From Falsiroseomonas stagni DSM 19981 (GTDB lineage: Bacteria > Pseudomonadota > Alphaproteobacteria > Acetobacterales > Acetobacteraceae), in assembly GCF_900114315.1 (NCBI RefSeq), contig NZ_FOSQ01000009.1, positions 62,001 through 126,000 of the forward strand: a stretch of DNA of 64,000 nt, in the 5' to 3' direction. Of the stretch, positions 20,794 to 30,873 are shown one piece after another. The position numbers were made by a program, and so were the translations under genes. Position 1 is the stretch's first letter; each line of letters opens with the position of its first letter. The notes under the pieces are model-generated. The model made no database searches. It had not been told where the DNA came from and was given only the letters and a program-made list of their open reading frames with translations.

Positions 20794-20837
20794 GGTCCAT
20801 CATGGCCACGAAACGGTTAGCGGCCGGTTGCGGCGCG

Positions 20838-21002
20838 CTACTTCTTGCCGAGTCCGCCGCCCAGCAGCAGCGTGGCGCCCAGCCCCACGGCCAGCGCCAG
20901 CGGCACGGCGATGGATCCGAAGACGGTGGCGGCCAGGATGGTCAGCACCAGCGTCGCCGCGGCGCCGATCCCCAGCCGCTTCAGCCTGGCCTTCTCGTCC
21001 AT
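20838..21002 (-). CDS. 54-residue membrane protein downstream of pyrG
   Basis: Short gene: starts MDEKARLKRLGIGAAATLVL, then a long hydrophobic stretch TILAATVFGSIAVPLALAVG and LGATLLLGGGLGKK. Two close membrane segments with a charged N-terminus are likely. It begins 13 bp after the pyrG stop, with GAACGAGGCACG upstream of the ATG providing a ribosome-binding site, so it is very probably the last gene of the secG-pyrG unit. Function unknown. Confidence 0.65.
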   Translation of the reverse strand: MDEKARLKRLGIGAAATLVLTILAATVFGSIAVPLALAVGLGATLLLGGGLGKK

Positions 21003-21015
21003 CGTGCCTCGTTCC

Positions 21016-22662
<1,647 letters not shown>

Positions 22663-22727
22663 TCATAGCGAAGCCGCGCGGGCAAGCAAAGCCGCGCGCG
22701 CGTTGTGGAACCGGGATACTGCCATGT

Positions 22728-22776
22728 AGCCCGCGCGGGGCGCGGGCGTAGATGCCAAGCCCGCGCGGGGCGCGGG
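22728..22776. repeat. two direct hairpin repeats between secG and pyrG
   Basis: The 19-bp unit AGCCCGCGCGGGGCGCGGG occurs at 22728-22746 and 22758-22776, a 30-bp period. Each copy can fold on itself (CCCGCG with CGCGGG). They sit just past the secG stop and before the pyrG start, so they may act as a transcription attenuator or mRNA-stabilising hairpins. Confidence 0.7.
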
Positions 22777-22786
22777 ATGGCGGACT

Positions 22787-23101
22787 TCAGTTGTTGGGAA
22801 CGGCGGGCGCCGCGGGCACGGCCGGGGCCGTGGCGGCCGGCGGCGTCGCATCCAGGATGGAACCGCGCGGGTTCTGCCCCTTGCCGAGCATCGCCAGCAC
22901 CAGCGCCAGCGCCATGAAGGCGGTGCCGAGGATGGCGGTGGTGCGCGTCAGCAGGTTCGCGGTGCCGCGCCCCGTCATGAAGCTGCCCATGCCCTGGGAG
23001 GAACCGATGCCGAGCCCACCCCCCTCGCTCCGCTGGACGAGGATGACCCCGATCAGCGCCAAGGTGACGAGCAGGAAGAGGACGAGGAGGACTGTGGTCA
23101 T
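22787..23101 (-). CDS. secG: preprotein translocase subunit SecG
   Basis: 104 residues with two membrane segments (VLLVLFLLVTLALIGVILVQ and AILGTAFMALALVLAMLG) around the characteristic cytoplasmic loop RSEGGGLGIGSSQGMGSF and MTGRGTANLLTRTT. The Ala/Pro-rich C-terminus is common in this lineage. It is an auxiliary subunit of the SecYEG channel. Order tpiA-secG-pyrG is conserved among alphaproteobacteria, but here the toxin-antitoxin pair separates it from tpiA. Confidence 0.95.
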   Translation of the reverse strand: MTTVLLVLFLLVTLALIGVILVQRSEGGGLGIGSSQGMGSFMTGRGTANLLTRTTAILGTAFMALALVLAMLGKGQNPRGSILDATPPAATAPAVPAAPAVPNN

Positions 23102-23217
23102 GGCGCGCCGCTTCTAGCCTGCCGCGCGCGGGAAGGCCAGCGGTGGCTCAATCGTCGGGAAGGTTGGAACCTGCCTCGCCCTTTGTGTACACACTCAGTG
23201 ACCACCGGAGGCAATCA

Positions 23218-23484
23218 ATGCCCAGCCCAGGCCCGGGATCACCCCAGCGCGTCGGCGTCCGCGAATTGCGTGACAACCTCACGACCTTCCTGCGGGAAGC
23301 CCGCCAGGGCTCCGCCTTCCTCGTCACCTCGCACGACCAGGTGGTGGCCGAACTTCGGCCACCGCCGCCGGAAGCCGCGCCACGGCGGCAGCCCGGGGTA
23401 TTGGCCGGCCGCATCCGCCTGGCCCCCGATTTCGACGAAACGCCGCCGGAGATGATCGACTCGATGGAAGCGCCGCTGGGGTGA
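23218..23484 (+). CDS. Phd/YefM-type antitoxin
   Basis: 88 residues. The N-terminal DNA-binding part shows VGVRELRDNLTTFLREARQG then AFLVTSHDQVVAELRPP, the Phd/YefM pattern. The C-terminal acidic tail (DFDETPPEMIDSM) would bind and neutralise the toxin. A strong GGAGG lies about six bases before the ATG at 23218. The stop overlaps the toxin start by 4 bp. Antitoxins of this type repress their own promoter, which would lie in the 120 bp upstream, a stretch that looks AT-richer (GTGTACACACTCAGTG). Confidence 0.85.
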   Translation: MPSPGPGSPQRVGVRELRDNLTTFLREARQGSAFLVTSHDQVVAELRPPPPEAAPRRQPGVLAGRIRLAPDFDETPPEMIDSMEAPLG

Positions 23485-23867
23485 GAATCCTGCTCGACAC
23501 CCATGCCCTGCTCTGGTGGCTCGCGGGCGATCAGCGGCTCGGCCCCACGGCCAGCGCCCTGATCGCCGACCCCGTGAACGAGGTCCTGGTCAGCGCCGCC
23601 TCGCTCTGGGAGATCACGGTCAAGGTGCGGATCGGCAAGCTCGAGGCCGATGTGGCGGAGATCGCGACGGCGATGCGCGGGCAGGGCTTCAGCCTGCTGG
23701 AGATCGCCGTCCCGCACCTGGTGGCGCTGCAGGCCCTGCCCGCGCACCACCGCGACCCCTTCGACCATCTGCTGATCGCGCAATGCCTGGCGGAGGGCGC
23801 CGCCTTCCTGACCGCGGACGGGCATGCGCCCGCCGATCCGGTCCGGTTGATCAGCGCCTCCGCCTGA
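23481..23867 (+). CDS. vapC: PIN-domain toxin (VapC-like RNase)
   Basis: 128 residues starting at GTG. PIN-domain acidic residues are D6 in RILLDTHALLWWL, E44 in SAASLWEITVKV, and D91/D94 in HRDPFDHLLIAQCL, with a further D in FLTADG. The family consists of Mg-dependent endoribonucleases acting on tRNA or rRNA. It is translationally coupled to the antitoxin. The stop is only 3 bp from the tpiA stop on the other strand, so the two transcripts must overlap or share a terminator. Confidence 0.9.
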   Translation: MRILLDTHALLWWLAGDQRLGPTASALIADPVNEVLVSAASLWEITVKVRIGKLEADVAEIATAMRGQGFSLLEIAVPHLVALQALPAHHRDPFDHLLIAQCLAEGAAFLTADGHAPADPVRLISASA

Positions 23868-23870
23868 CCC

Positions 23871-24620
23871 TCATCCCGCCGCCCGGGCGATGGCGAGGAA
23901 ATCCGCCGCCACCAGGCTCGCGCCGCCGACCAGCCCGCCATCCACATTGGGCAGCGCCAGGATGGCGCGGGCGTTCCCCGGCTTCATCGACCCGCCATAG
24001 AGGATCCGCGTCCCGGCCCCCGCCGCCCCGAAGCGTGTCGCCAACGCGGCGCGGATGGTGCCGTGGATGGCGGCGATGTCGCCCTCCGTCGGCGTGCGGC
24101 CGGTGCCGATGGCCCAGACGGGTTCATAGGCCACGATGCCCGCGAAGCCGTCCGGCAGGCTGTCGGCCAGTTGGCGGGAGACGACCTGCTCCGCCTGCCC
24201 CGCCAGGCGCTCCGCCTCCGTCTCCCCCACACAGACCACCGGCACCAGGCCGGCGGCCAGGGCCGCCACCGTCTTGGCACGCACCACCGCATCCGTCTCC
24301 CCATGGTCGGCCCGGCGTTCGCTGTGGCCGAGGATCACATGGGTGGCGCCGACATCCCGCAGCATGGCGGCGGCGATGTCGCCGGTATGGGCTCCCTTGG
24401 CGGCGGCATGGCAATCCTGCGCGCCCACGGCCACGGGCTGGCCCAGCATGGCGGCGGCCAGGACCTGCACATGCAGGAAGGGCGGGCAGACCAGCAGGTC
24501 CGCCGGCAGGGCCTCCGCCACCGCGCCGGCCCGCACCGCCTCCGCCAGCGCCGCGGCCTCCCGCAGCGTGCCATGCATCTTCCAGTTGCCCGCGATCAGC
24601 GGCCGGACGCCGGGGGTCAT
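23871..24620 (-). CDS. tpiA: triosephosphate isomerase
   Basis: 249 residues. Active-site residues are the Lys in PLIAGNWKMHGT, the His in HVILGHSERR and the Glu in IVAYEPVWAIGTG; the phosphate-binding GGS and GLVGGASL are at the end. Of two candidate starts, the ATG at 24620 has AAGGGAG six bases upstream, while the ATG at 24626 abuts that sequence, so 24620 is preferred. It interconverts dihydroxyacetone phosphate and glyceraldehyde 3-phosphate. It is divergent from ppiD across 87 bp. Confidence 0.97.
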   Translation of the reverse strand: MTPGVRPLIAGNWKMHGTLREAAALAEAVRAGAVAEALPADLLVCPPFLHVQVLAAAMLGQPVAVGAQDCHAAAKGAHTGDIAAAMLRDVGATHVILGHSERRADHGETDAVVRAKTVAALAAGLVPVVCVGETEAERLAGQAEQVVSRQLADSLPDGFAGIVAYEPVWAIGTGRTPTEGDIAAIHGTIRAALATRFGAAGAGTRILYGGSMKPGNARAILALPNVDGGLVGGASLVAADFLAIARAAG

Positions 24621-24707
24621 GCCCATCTCCCTTGCATTGATGCGGACGGCCCTACCAACACCGCCCCGGGCTGGCAACGTGCGGATTTCTCGGCTACCCC
24701 GGCGGGC

Positions 24708-26609
24708 ATGATCACCTGGTTCCGCGCGCTTACCCAGACCTGGATCGCCAAGGTCCTGTTCCTCCTCCTGGTGCTGTCCTTCGGCATCTGGGGGATCGAG
24801 GACACCGTCCGCAATTTGTGGCGGGAGACGGCGGTCGTCCGCATGGAAGGCGCCAGCATCGAGGTGCCGGAAGCCCAGACCGCCGCGCGCCGGGAACTCC
24901 AGCGCGTGACGCGCCAGCTCGGCCCGAGCTTCGAGCCGGAGGAACCGCTGCGCCGCGCCGTCGCCATGCAGGCGGTGGAGAATTTGATCAGCGAACGCGC
25001 CCAGCGCCTGGAAGCCACCCGCATCGGCGTGTCCACCCCGGATGCGGTGGTGCAGGAATACGTCTTCTCCATCCCCAACTTCCAGACCGGCGGCCGCTTC
25101 AACCGGCTCATCCTCGACCAATGGCTGCGCCAGAACGACATGAACGAGGCGATGTTCCTGCAACTCGTGCGGGACGACCTCCAGCGCATCCAGCTGATCG
25201 GCGCCGTCCGCACGGGCGCCATGGCCCCCACCCTGCTGACCAACGCCATGGTGCGGTTCGAGCGTGAGCAGCGCGTGGCCCAGGTGGCGGAGTTCCCCCT
25301 GCTGGAAGCGCCGGAGCCGGAGCCGCCGACCGAAGCCGCCCTCGCCCGCTTCCACGCCAACAACCCCGACCGCTTCTCCACCCCCGCGATCCGGGAGGCG
25401 ACCGTCGCGGTGCTGACGGCGGAGACGCTGGCCGACCAGGTCGAGGTCTCCGACGCCGACCTGGCCGCCGCCTACGAAGCCCGCCATTCCCAGTTCGAGA
25501 CGCCGGAGCGCCGCGACCTGCAGCAGGCCCTGCTGCCGACCGAGGACGCCGCCCGCGCGATCGCCGCCGCCTGGACCGCCAACGCCGATTTCGACGCCAT
25601 CCAGCAGGCCGCGACGGCCGCCGGTGGCGGCGCGCTGTCCCTCGGCGACCTGACCCGCGCCGATCTGCCGATCGAGGCGCTGGCCGCGGCGGTTTTCGCC
25701 GCCCCCGCCGGCGGCATCACCGCCCCCGTCCAATCCCCCTTCGGCTGGCACGTCATGCGCGTGGCCCGCATCACCCCCGGCGTCACCACGCCGCTGGCGG
25801 AGGTCGCGGACCGGCTGCGGCGGGAGGTCGCGCTGGAACGCGCCGGAGACCTCGCCTTCGATCGCGCCAACCGGGTGGAGGACGCCATCGCCGGCGGCGC
25901 GACGCTGGAGGAAGCGGCCCGCCGCTACGCCATGACCGTCACCACCGTGAAGCTGGATGCCGAGGGCCGGGATGCGGAGGGCCTGCCCGTGGTCCTCCCG
26001 GTCCCCGCCGCCGCGCGCCAGGAAGCGCTGCGGTCGATCTTCACGGCCGAGATGGGCCGCGCGCCGCGCCTCGCGGAACTCCGCCAGGCCGAGGGCTTCA
26101 TGGCGGTGGAACTCAAGGCGATCACGCCCCCCGCGCTGAAGCCGCTGGAGAGCATCGCGGATGAGGTGCGGCTTGCCTTCATCGTCGATGCCCGCCGCCG
26201 CTTCCAGGAGGAGAAGGCCGCCGCGCTCCTCGGCGCCAGCCGCAACGGAGCCTCGCTGGCGGATGCCGCGACGGCGCAGGGCGTGCAGAGCGACCGGATG
26301 GGCCCCTTCGGCCGCCAGCCCGTGGCCGGCACGCCCGGCCTGACCGTGCCGCCGGAACTGCTGCCCGCCATCTTCAACCTTCGCGTCGGGGAGGCGACAA
26401 TGGTCCCCACCCGTGGCGGCTTCGCCGTGGCGCAGCTGCTGGAGATCATCGCCGCCGACCCGGCCGCCGATCCCGCGGCGGTCGCGAATGCGCGCACGAC
26501 GCTGATGAGCCAGTCGGCGGATGAGCTGGAAGCAGCCTACCTCGCCGCGCTCCGCACCCGCGCGGCGCCGCGCATCAACCAGGGCCTGATGCAGCAGGTG
26601 ATCCCGTGA
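24708..26609 (+). CDS. ppiD: PpiD-like peptidylprolyl isomerase / periplasmic folding factor
   Basis: 633 residues. An N-terminal anchor (WIAKVLFLLLVLSFGIWGI) precedes a SurA-N-like helical domain (about 30-200) that begins with the PpiD-typical GIWGIEDTVRN. A parvulin-like domain follows near 250-360 (LADQVEVSDADLAAAYEARH, PFGWHVMRVARI), then a second helical and parvulin-like part. It helps fold outer-membrane and exported proteins near the Sec translocon. It overlaps trpE by 4 bp (GTGA), a conserved neighbour pair in this group. Confidence 0.88.
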   Translation: MITWFRALTQTWIAKVLFLLLVLSFGIWGIEDTVRNLWRETAVVRMEGASIEVPEAQTAARRELQRVTRQLGPSFEPEEPLRRAVAMQAVENLISERAQRLEATRIGVSTPDAVVQEYVFSIPNFQTGGRFNRLILDQWLRQNDMNEAMFLQLVRDDLQRIQLIGAVRTGAMAPTLLTNAMVRFEREQRVAQVAEFPLLEAPEPEPPTEAALARFHANNPDRFSTPAIREATVAVLTAETLADQVEVSDADLAAAYEARHSQFETPERRDLQQALLPTEDAARAIAAAWTANADFDAIQQAATAAGGGALSLGDLTRADLPIEALAAAVFAAPAGGITAPVQSPFGWHVMRVARITPGVTTPLAEVADRLRREVALERAGDLAFDRANRVEDAIAGGATLEEAARRYAMTVTTVKLDAEGRDAEGLPVVLPVPAAARQEALRSIFTAEMGRAPRLAELRQAEGFMAVELKAITPPALKPLESIADEVRLAFIVDARRRFQEEKAAALLGASRNGASLADAATAQGVQSDRMGPFGRQPVAGTPGLTVPPELLPAIFNLRVGEATMVPTRGGFAVAQLLEIIAADPAADPAAVANARTTLMSQSADELEAAYLAALRTRAAPRINQGLMQQVIP

Positions 26610-28105
26610 GCCCGAGCTTCGCCGCCTTCCGGGAGGCGATCGCCGCCGGGCGCGGCCAGGTGCTGTTCCGCGAACGGGTCGCGGACCTCGATACGCCCGT
26701 GGGCGCCTTCCTGCGGCTGGTGCAGGGCAGGCCCAACGCCTTCCTGCTGGAATCGGTGGAGGGCGGCGCCGCAAGGGGTCGCTTCTCGGCGCTGGGCATG
26801 GAGCCGGACCTGGTCTGGCGCTGCCGCAACGGCCAGGCGGAGATCAACCGCCACGCGCTGTCCGCCCCCCATGCCTTCGTGCCGGACCCCGCGCCGCCGC
26901 TCGACAGCCTGCGGACCCTGGTGCAGGCGACGCGGATGCCGATGCCGGCGGGGCTGCCCAGCATCGCGGCGGGGCTGTTCGGCTATCTCGGCTACGACAT
27001 GGTCCGGCAGATGGAACGCCTGCCGGCGACCAATCCGGATGTGCTGGGCGTGCCGGAAGCCGTGATGATCCGCCCGACGCTGGTCGCCGTCTTCGACCAT
27101 GTGCGGGATACGCTGACGCTGGTGACAGCCGTCTGGCCCGAGCCTGACATGGACCCCCAGGCGGCCTGGGACCTGGCGAATGCCCGGCTGGATGAGGCCG
27201 AGGCGGCGCTCGACCGGCCCCTGCCCCGCCCCGCCCCCGCCGCCGCCCTGCCCGCGCCGCCCGCGCCGACCTCCAACTTCACGAAGGAGGAATTCAAGGC
27301 CGCGGTGCTGCGCGCGAAGGACTACATCAATGCCGGCGACGCCTTCCAGGTGGTGCCGTCCCAGCGCTTCTCCGCCCCCTTCGGCCTGCCGCCCTTCGCG
27401 CTGTACCGCGCGCTGCGCCGCCTGAACCCGGCGCCCTACCTGTTCTATTGCGATTTCGCCGGTTTCTCGCTGGTCGGTGCCTCCCCGGAAATCCTCGTCA
27501 GCGTGAAGCATGGGGAGGTGAAGCTGCGACCCCTTGCCGGCACCCGCCCCCGGGGCGCGACGCCGGAGGAGGACAAGCGGCTGGAGATGGAACTGCTGGC
27601 GGACCCGAAGGAACTGGCGGAGCACCTCATGCTCATCGACCTCGGCCGCAACGACATCGGCCGGGTGGCGGAAATCGGCAGCGTGCGCGTCACGCAGAAA
27701 TTCCAGGTCGAGCGCTACAGCCAGGTCATGCACATCATGTCGGAGGTGGTGGGCCGGCTGCGCCCCGGCCTCGATGCGCTGGATGCGCTGGCGGCGGGCT
27801 TCCCGGCGGGCACGCTCTCGGGCGCTCCCAAGGTGCGGGCGATGCAGATCATCGAGGAGCTGGAGCCGTCCCGCCGCGGCATCTATGCCGGCGGCGTCGG
27901 CTATTTCGGCGCCGATGGGGACATGGACACCTGCATCGCGCTGCGCACGGCGCTGGTGAAGGATGGCGTCATGCATGTCCAGGCCGGCGCCGGCGTGGTG
28001 GCGGATAGCGATCCGGAAGCCGAGTACCAGGAGACGCACCAGAAGGCCCGCGCCCTGTTCCGCGCCGCCGAGGAAGCCGTGCGCTTCGCCGCGCAGCGGC
28101 GGTAA
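26606..28105 (+). CDS. trpE: anthranilate synthase component I
   Basis: 499 residues, starting at GTG inside the ppiD stop. The tryptophan feedback motif LLES is at 47-50. Catalytic chorismate-binding segments are LRPLAGTRPRGATPEEDKRL, LIDLGRNDIGRV, VVGRLRPGLDALDALAAGFP, GTLSGAPKVRAMQII and AGAGVVADSDPEAEYQET. It makes anthranilate together with TrpG. TrpG and the rest of the pathway are 9 kb away, separated by accessory genes. Confidence 0.97.
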   Translation: MSPSFAAFREAIAAGRGQVLFRERVADLDTPVGAFLRLVQGRPNAFLLESVEGGAARGRFSALGMEPDLVWRCRNGQAEINRHALSAPHAFVPDPAPPLDSLRTLVQATRMPMPAGLPSIAAGLFGYLGYDMVRQMERLPATNPDVLGVPEAVMIRPTLVAVFDHVRDTLTLVTAVWPEPDMDPQAAWDLANARLDEAEAALDRPLPRPAPAAALPAPPAPTSNFTKEEFKAAVLRAKDYINAGDAFQVVPSQRFSAPFGLPPFALYRALRRLNPAPYLFYCDFAGFSLVGASPEILVSVKHGEVKLRPLAGTRPRGATPEEDKRLEMELLADPKELAEHLMLIDLGRNDIGRVAEIGSVRVTQKFQVERYSQVMHIMSEVVGRLRPGLDALDALAAGFPAGTLSGAPKVRAMQIIEELEPSRRGIYAGGVGYFGADGDMDTCIALRTALVKDGVMHVQAGAGVVADSDPEAEYQETHQKARALFRAAEEAVRFAAQRR

Positions 28106-28142
28106 GGCCCCCGCCGCCCAGCGGCGGTGATAAGGGGCGGGT

Positions 28143-28691
28143 TCAGCCCGCCCCGATATAGGCAACGACGCCGCGGAAGGCGAAGCCGCCCACCCCGATC
28201 GCGCCCTGGACCTGCGGCAGGTCCAGCACCGCGCGGCCGAAGCTCGGCAGGTTGCGGGGGATGTTGAAGCGCGTCGCGGTGATGACATCGCCCTCCCCGA
28301 AGATCGCCACCTCCCGGATCGTGAAGGCCGCAAGCTGCGCGCCGATCACCACGGCGGAGGCGCCGATCTGCGCGATGTCGAACTGCTCCCGCTGGATGTC
28401 CTCGCAGGAGAAATTGCCGCTCATCGCCCCCCAGCCATAATCATCCGTGGGCGGCCGGAAGTTGGGGTTGATGAGCTGCCGGACGATGTCGGAATAGGGG
28501 ATGGAGACGGCGCTGCCGATGCTGCCCCCCATGCCGGCGCCGCCCGCGATGGCGACGAAGCAGGGCTTCACGCTGACATCCGGGCTGCGGAACTGGATGA
28601 AGAATACGCCGCCGCCGAGCACCGCCGCACCGCCAGCCTGCGCCACCACGCAGGACTGCCAGCGCGACGACTTCTTTTCCCACCAGCCCAT
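28143..28691 (-). CDS. hypothetical protein with glycine-rich hydrophobic stretches
   Basis: 182 residues from the ATG at 28691. It starts MGWWEKKSSRWQSCVVAQAG, then a hydrophobic run AAVLGGGVFFIQF, a glycine-rich segment (AIAGGAGMGGSIGSAVSIPY) and a C-terminal half with AFTIREVAIFGEGDVITATR. Not recognised. The glycine-rich segments recall proteins that associate with membranes, but there is no clear signal peptide. Convergent with trpE. Confidence 0.6.
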   Translation of the reverse strand: MGWWEKKSSRWQSCVVAQAGGAAVLGGGVFFIQFRSPDVSVKPCFVAIAGGAGMGGSIGSAVSIPYSDIVRQLINPNFRPPTDDYGWGAMSGNFSCEDIQREQFDIAQIGASAVVIGAQLAAFTIREVAIFGEGDVITATRFNIPRNLPSFGRAVLDLPQVQGAIGVGGFAFRGVVAYIGAG

Positions 28692-28896
28692 GCCGCGCCG
28701 ATCCTTGAAGCGAGGCCGGAAATGTCCCGCCACCCCCCGCAACCCGCAAGGTGACGACGGTTTCGGACGGTTTCGCGCTGCCATGGTGCGAACCGGCACG
28801 GTTCGGTTGCGTTCCGGCCGATGAAGCGGAGCGTCCGTCATGCCCGGCCCCATCGAATCCTCCCGCCCCGTACCCGCCCATGGCATAGGCGGGCGC

Positions 28897-29745
28897 ATGG
28901 TCGCCCTCACCCGCCGAGCCGCGCTCTTCGCCGCGCCGGCCCTCGCCTCCTGCGGCGCGGGCCCGCGTTCGGGCGTGTCCGGCGGCATCCCGGCGGGGGA
29001 GATGGCGGTGCCGCGCCTCAACGCGCTGTCGGCCCATGGGACGCTGCCCGGGGAGCCCGATGCGGCGCTGCGCTGGACCGCGATCCCCGCCGGCGCGACG
29101 CAGCTTCGCATCGTCGTCCACCTGCACGGCTTCAGCGCGCCGAACGAACCGCTGCGCCTGGTGCAGGGGCGGCTGCCCGGCAGCGGCCTGGTTCTGCCCG
29201 CCTTCCCGCCCACCATCGCCATCCTGCCCCGTGGCCGCCCCCTCCCCGGCCGTCCCGGCGCCTTCGACTGGCCGGCGCTGGCGACGCCCGGCGGGTTGCA
29301 GGCGGTGGTGGAGGAAGCGCTGGCGGGCTTCGGCCCGCGCCTGCCGGCGCCGACGCAGCTGGTCCTGACGGCGCATTCCGGCGGCGGTTCCGGCCTGGCG
29401 CGCATCCTGGAGACCAGCCTGCGCGGCGTGCTTCGCGTCGATGAGGCGCATCTGTTCGACGCGCTCTATGGCGATCACGGCCCGGTGCTGCGCTGGGCGC
29501 GCGCGCGGGCGGCGGATGCGCGGCCGGGGGTGCCCCCCCCGGCGCTGGCCGTCATCGCCCGGCCGGGGACGGCGACGGAAGCGCCATCGCGCCGCCTGGC
29601 GGCCGGGCTGGGGCAGGCCGGGCTGGGGGCGCCGCGCTTCCGCGTGCTGCTGACCAGCGCGCCCCACAACGACATCCCGCGCCTGTTCGGCCCGGCGCTG
29701 CTGGCCGATGCGGCGGCCGCGCTGCCGGCCACGTCCCTCGCCTGA
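28897..29745 (+). CDS. lipoprotein-like alpha/beta-hydrolase-fold protein
   Basis: 282 residues from the ATG at 28897. The start MVALTRRAALFAAPALASCG has a lipobox-like LAS-C with C19. An early strand-loop VVHLHGFSAPNEPL and the elbow LVLTAHSGGGSGLARIL (Ser in HSGGG) fit an esterase/peptidase-like hydrolase. A candidate catalytic His is in SAPHNDIPRL near the C-terminus. An upstream ATG at 28840 adds 19 residues before the signal and is less likely. Substrate unknown. Confidence 0.6.
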   Translation: MVALTRRAALFAAPALASCGAGPRSGVSGGIPAGEMAVPRLNALSAHGTLPGEPDAALRWTAIPAGATQLRIVVHLHGFSAPNEPLRLVQGRLPGSGLVLPAFPPTIAILPRGRPLPGRPGAFDWPALATPGGLQAVVEEALAGFGPRLPAPTQLVLTAHSGGGSGLARILETSLRGVLRVDEAHLFDALYGDHGPVLRWARARAADARPGVPPPALAVIARPGTATEAPSRRLAAGLGQAGLGAPRFRVLLTSAPHNDIPRLFGPALLADAAAALPATSLA

Positions 29746-29757
29746 GCCTCGCCGGGG

Positions 29758-30762
29758 TCAGGCCGCCAGGCGGTTCCGCCGCATCCGCAGCCGCACGATC
29801 AGCCCTTCCGCGGACCAATCATAGTCGATCCCGCCGCCGAGCTGCCGCGCCACGCTGCGGCGGATGAGTTCGCTGCCATAGCCCACGGGGCCCGGGGGCT
29901 GCACGACCGGCGGGCCGCCCCGTTCCGTCCAGGCCAGCACCACCTCCTCCTCCGGCGCGGCGCAGCGCAGGTCCAGCGTGCCGGCGGGCACGGACAGCGC
30001 GCCGTATTTAAGCGAATTGGTCGCGAGTTCATGCACGACGAGGGCCAGCGTCGTCGCCGCGGCCTCCCCGATATCCATGCGCGGCACGGCAATGCGGATC
30101 CGCCCCGAATGGCCATCGGTCTCGTCATAGGCCTGCAGCAGCACCGTCAGCAGATCCGCCAGCAGCGCCGCCTGCACCTTCGCGCCGCCGGCGGGGCGCA
30201 CCAGATCATGCGCCCGGCCGAGGGCCGTCAGCCGCTTCGCCAGATCCTTGGCCATCTCCGCCGTGGTGGCGGAGGAGCGGGACGTGATCTGCGCGAGCTG
30301 GGAGGCAACGAGCAGCAGGTTCTTGACCCGGTGGCTCATCTCCCCGGCCAGCAATTCGTTCGCTTCCTCCGCCTGCTTGCGCCCCGTCACGTCGAGGAAG
30401 ATGCCGCGCATCACCTGTTCATGGATATCCGCGTCATTGCCCTGCCCGCGCGCGGATACCCAGCGGATGTCGTCGCCGGACAGGATGCGGAAATCGATCT
30501 CATAGGGGCCGAGCGTCACCCGCGTGGCCGCGAAGGCCGCGCGCACCCGGTCGAGGTCCCGGGGATGGATCTTCGTCGACATGGCCTCGAAGGTGGTGAC
30601 GCTGCTCATCGGCAGGTCCCACAGCCCCTGGGCGCGGCTGTCCATGGCGATCTCGTCGGTCTGCACGTTCCACCACCACAGGCCGACCCCCGCGGCGGCG
30701 ATGGCGGCCTGGAGATGCGCGGGGTCCCAGCCGGGTTGCGGCGGCGCCGTGACGATCGACAT
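29758..30762 (-). CDS. PAS-domain sensor histidine kinase of the HWE family
   Basis: 334 residues. A PAS domain (about 15-130) ends with RGIFLDVTGRKQAEEANELL. The phospho-acceptor H144 is in EMSHRVKNLLLVASQL. The N-box is VVHELATNSLKYGAL. The later WTERGGPP carries the W-x-E signature that separates HWE kinases from classical ones. No membrane segments and no LOV cysteine, so it is a soluble sensor of unknown input. HWE kinases in this group often feed general-stress regulators (PhyR), none of which lie nearby. Confidence 0.88.
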   Translation of the reverse strand: MSIVTAPPQPGWDPAHLQAAIAAAGVGLWWWNVQTDEIAMDSRAQGLWDLPMSSVTTFEAMSTKIHPRDLDRVRAAFAATRVTLGPYEIDFRILSGDDIRWVSARGQGNDADIHEQVMRGIFLDVTGRKQAEEANELLAGEMSHRVKNLLLVASQLAQITSRSSATTAEMAKDLAKRLTALGRAHDLVRPAGGAKVQAALLADLLTVLLQAYDETDGHSGRIRIAVPRMDIGEAAATTLALVVHELATNSLKYGALSVPAGTLDLRCAAPEEEVVLAWTERGGPPVVQPPGPVGYGSELIRRSVARQLGGGIDYDWSAEGLIVRLRMRRNRLAA

Positions 30763-30873
30763 GGGCTTGATCCCTGGCGGGTCTGTGCAGTCACGGCGCG
30801 CTGAGCCACGCTGACTACCACGGCCGTCACGGCGCTGCGAGGGACGGGCCGGGGCTGCCGGCCTTCGCCGGCG

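Noticed and set aside
23871-26774. 967-codon open frame on the - strand
   Set aside because: Only its last 249 codons (from 24620) are tpiA; the rest is antisense to ppiD and trpE.
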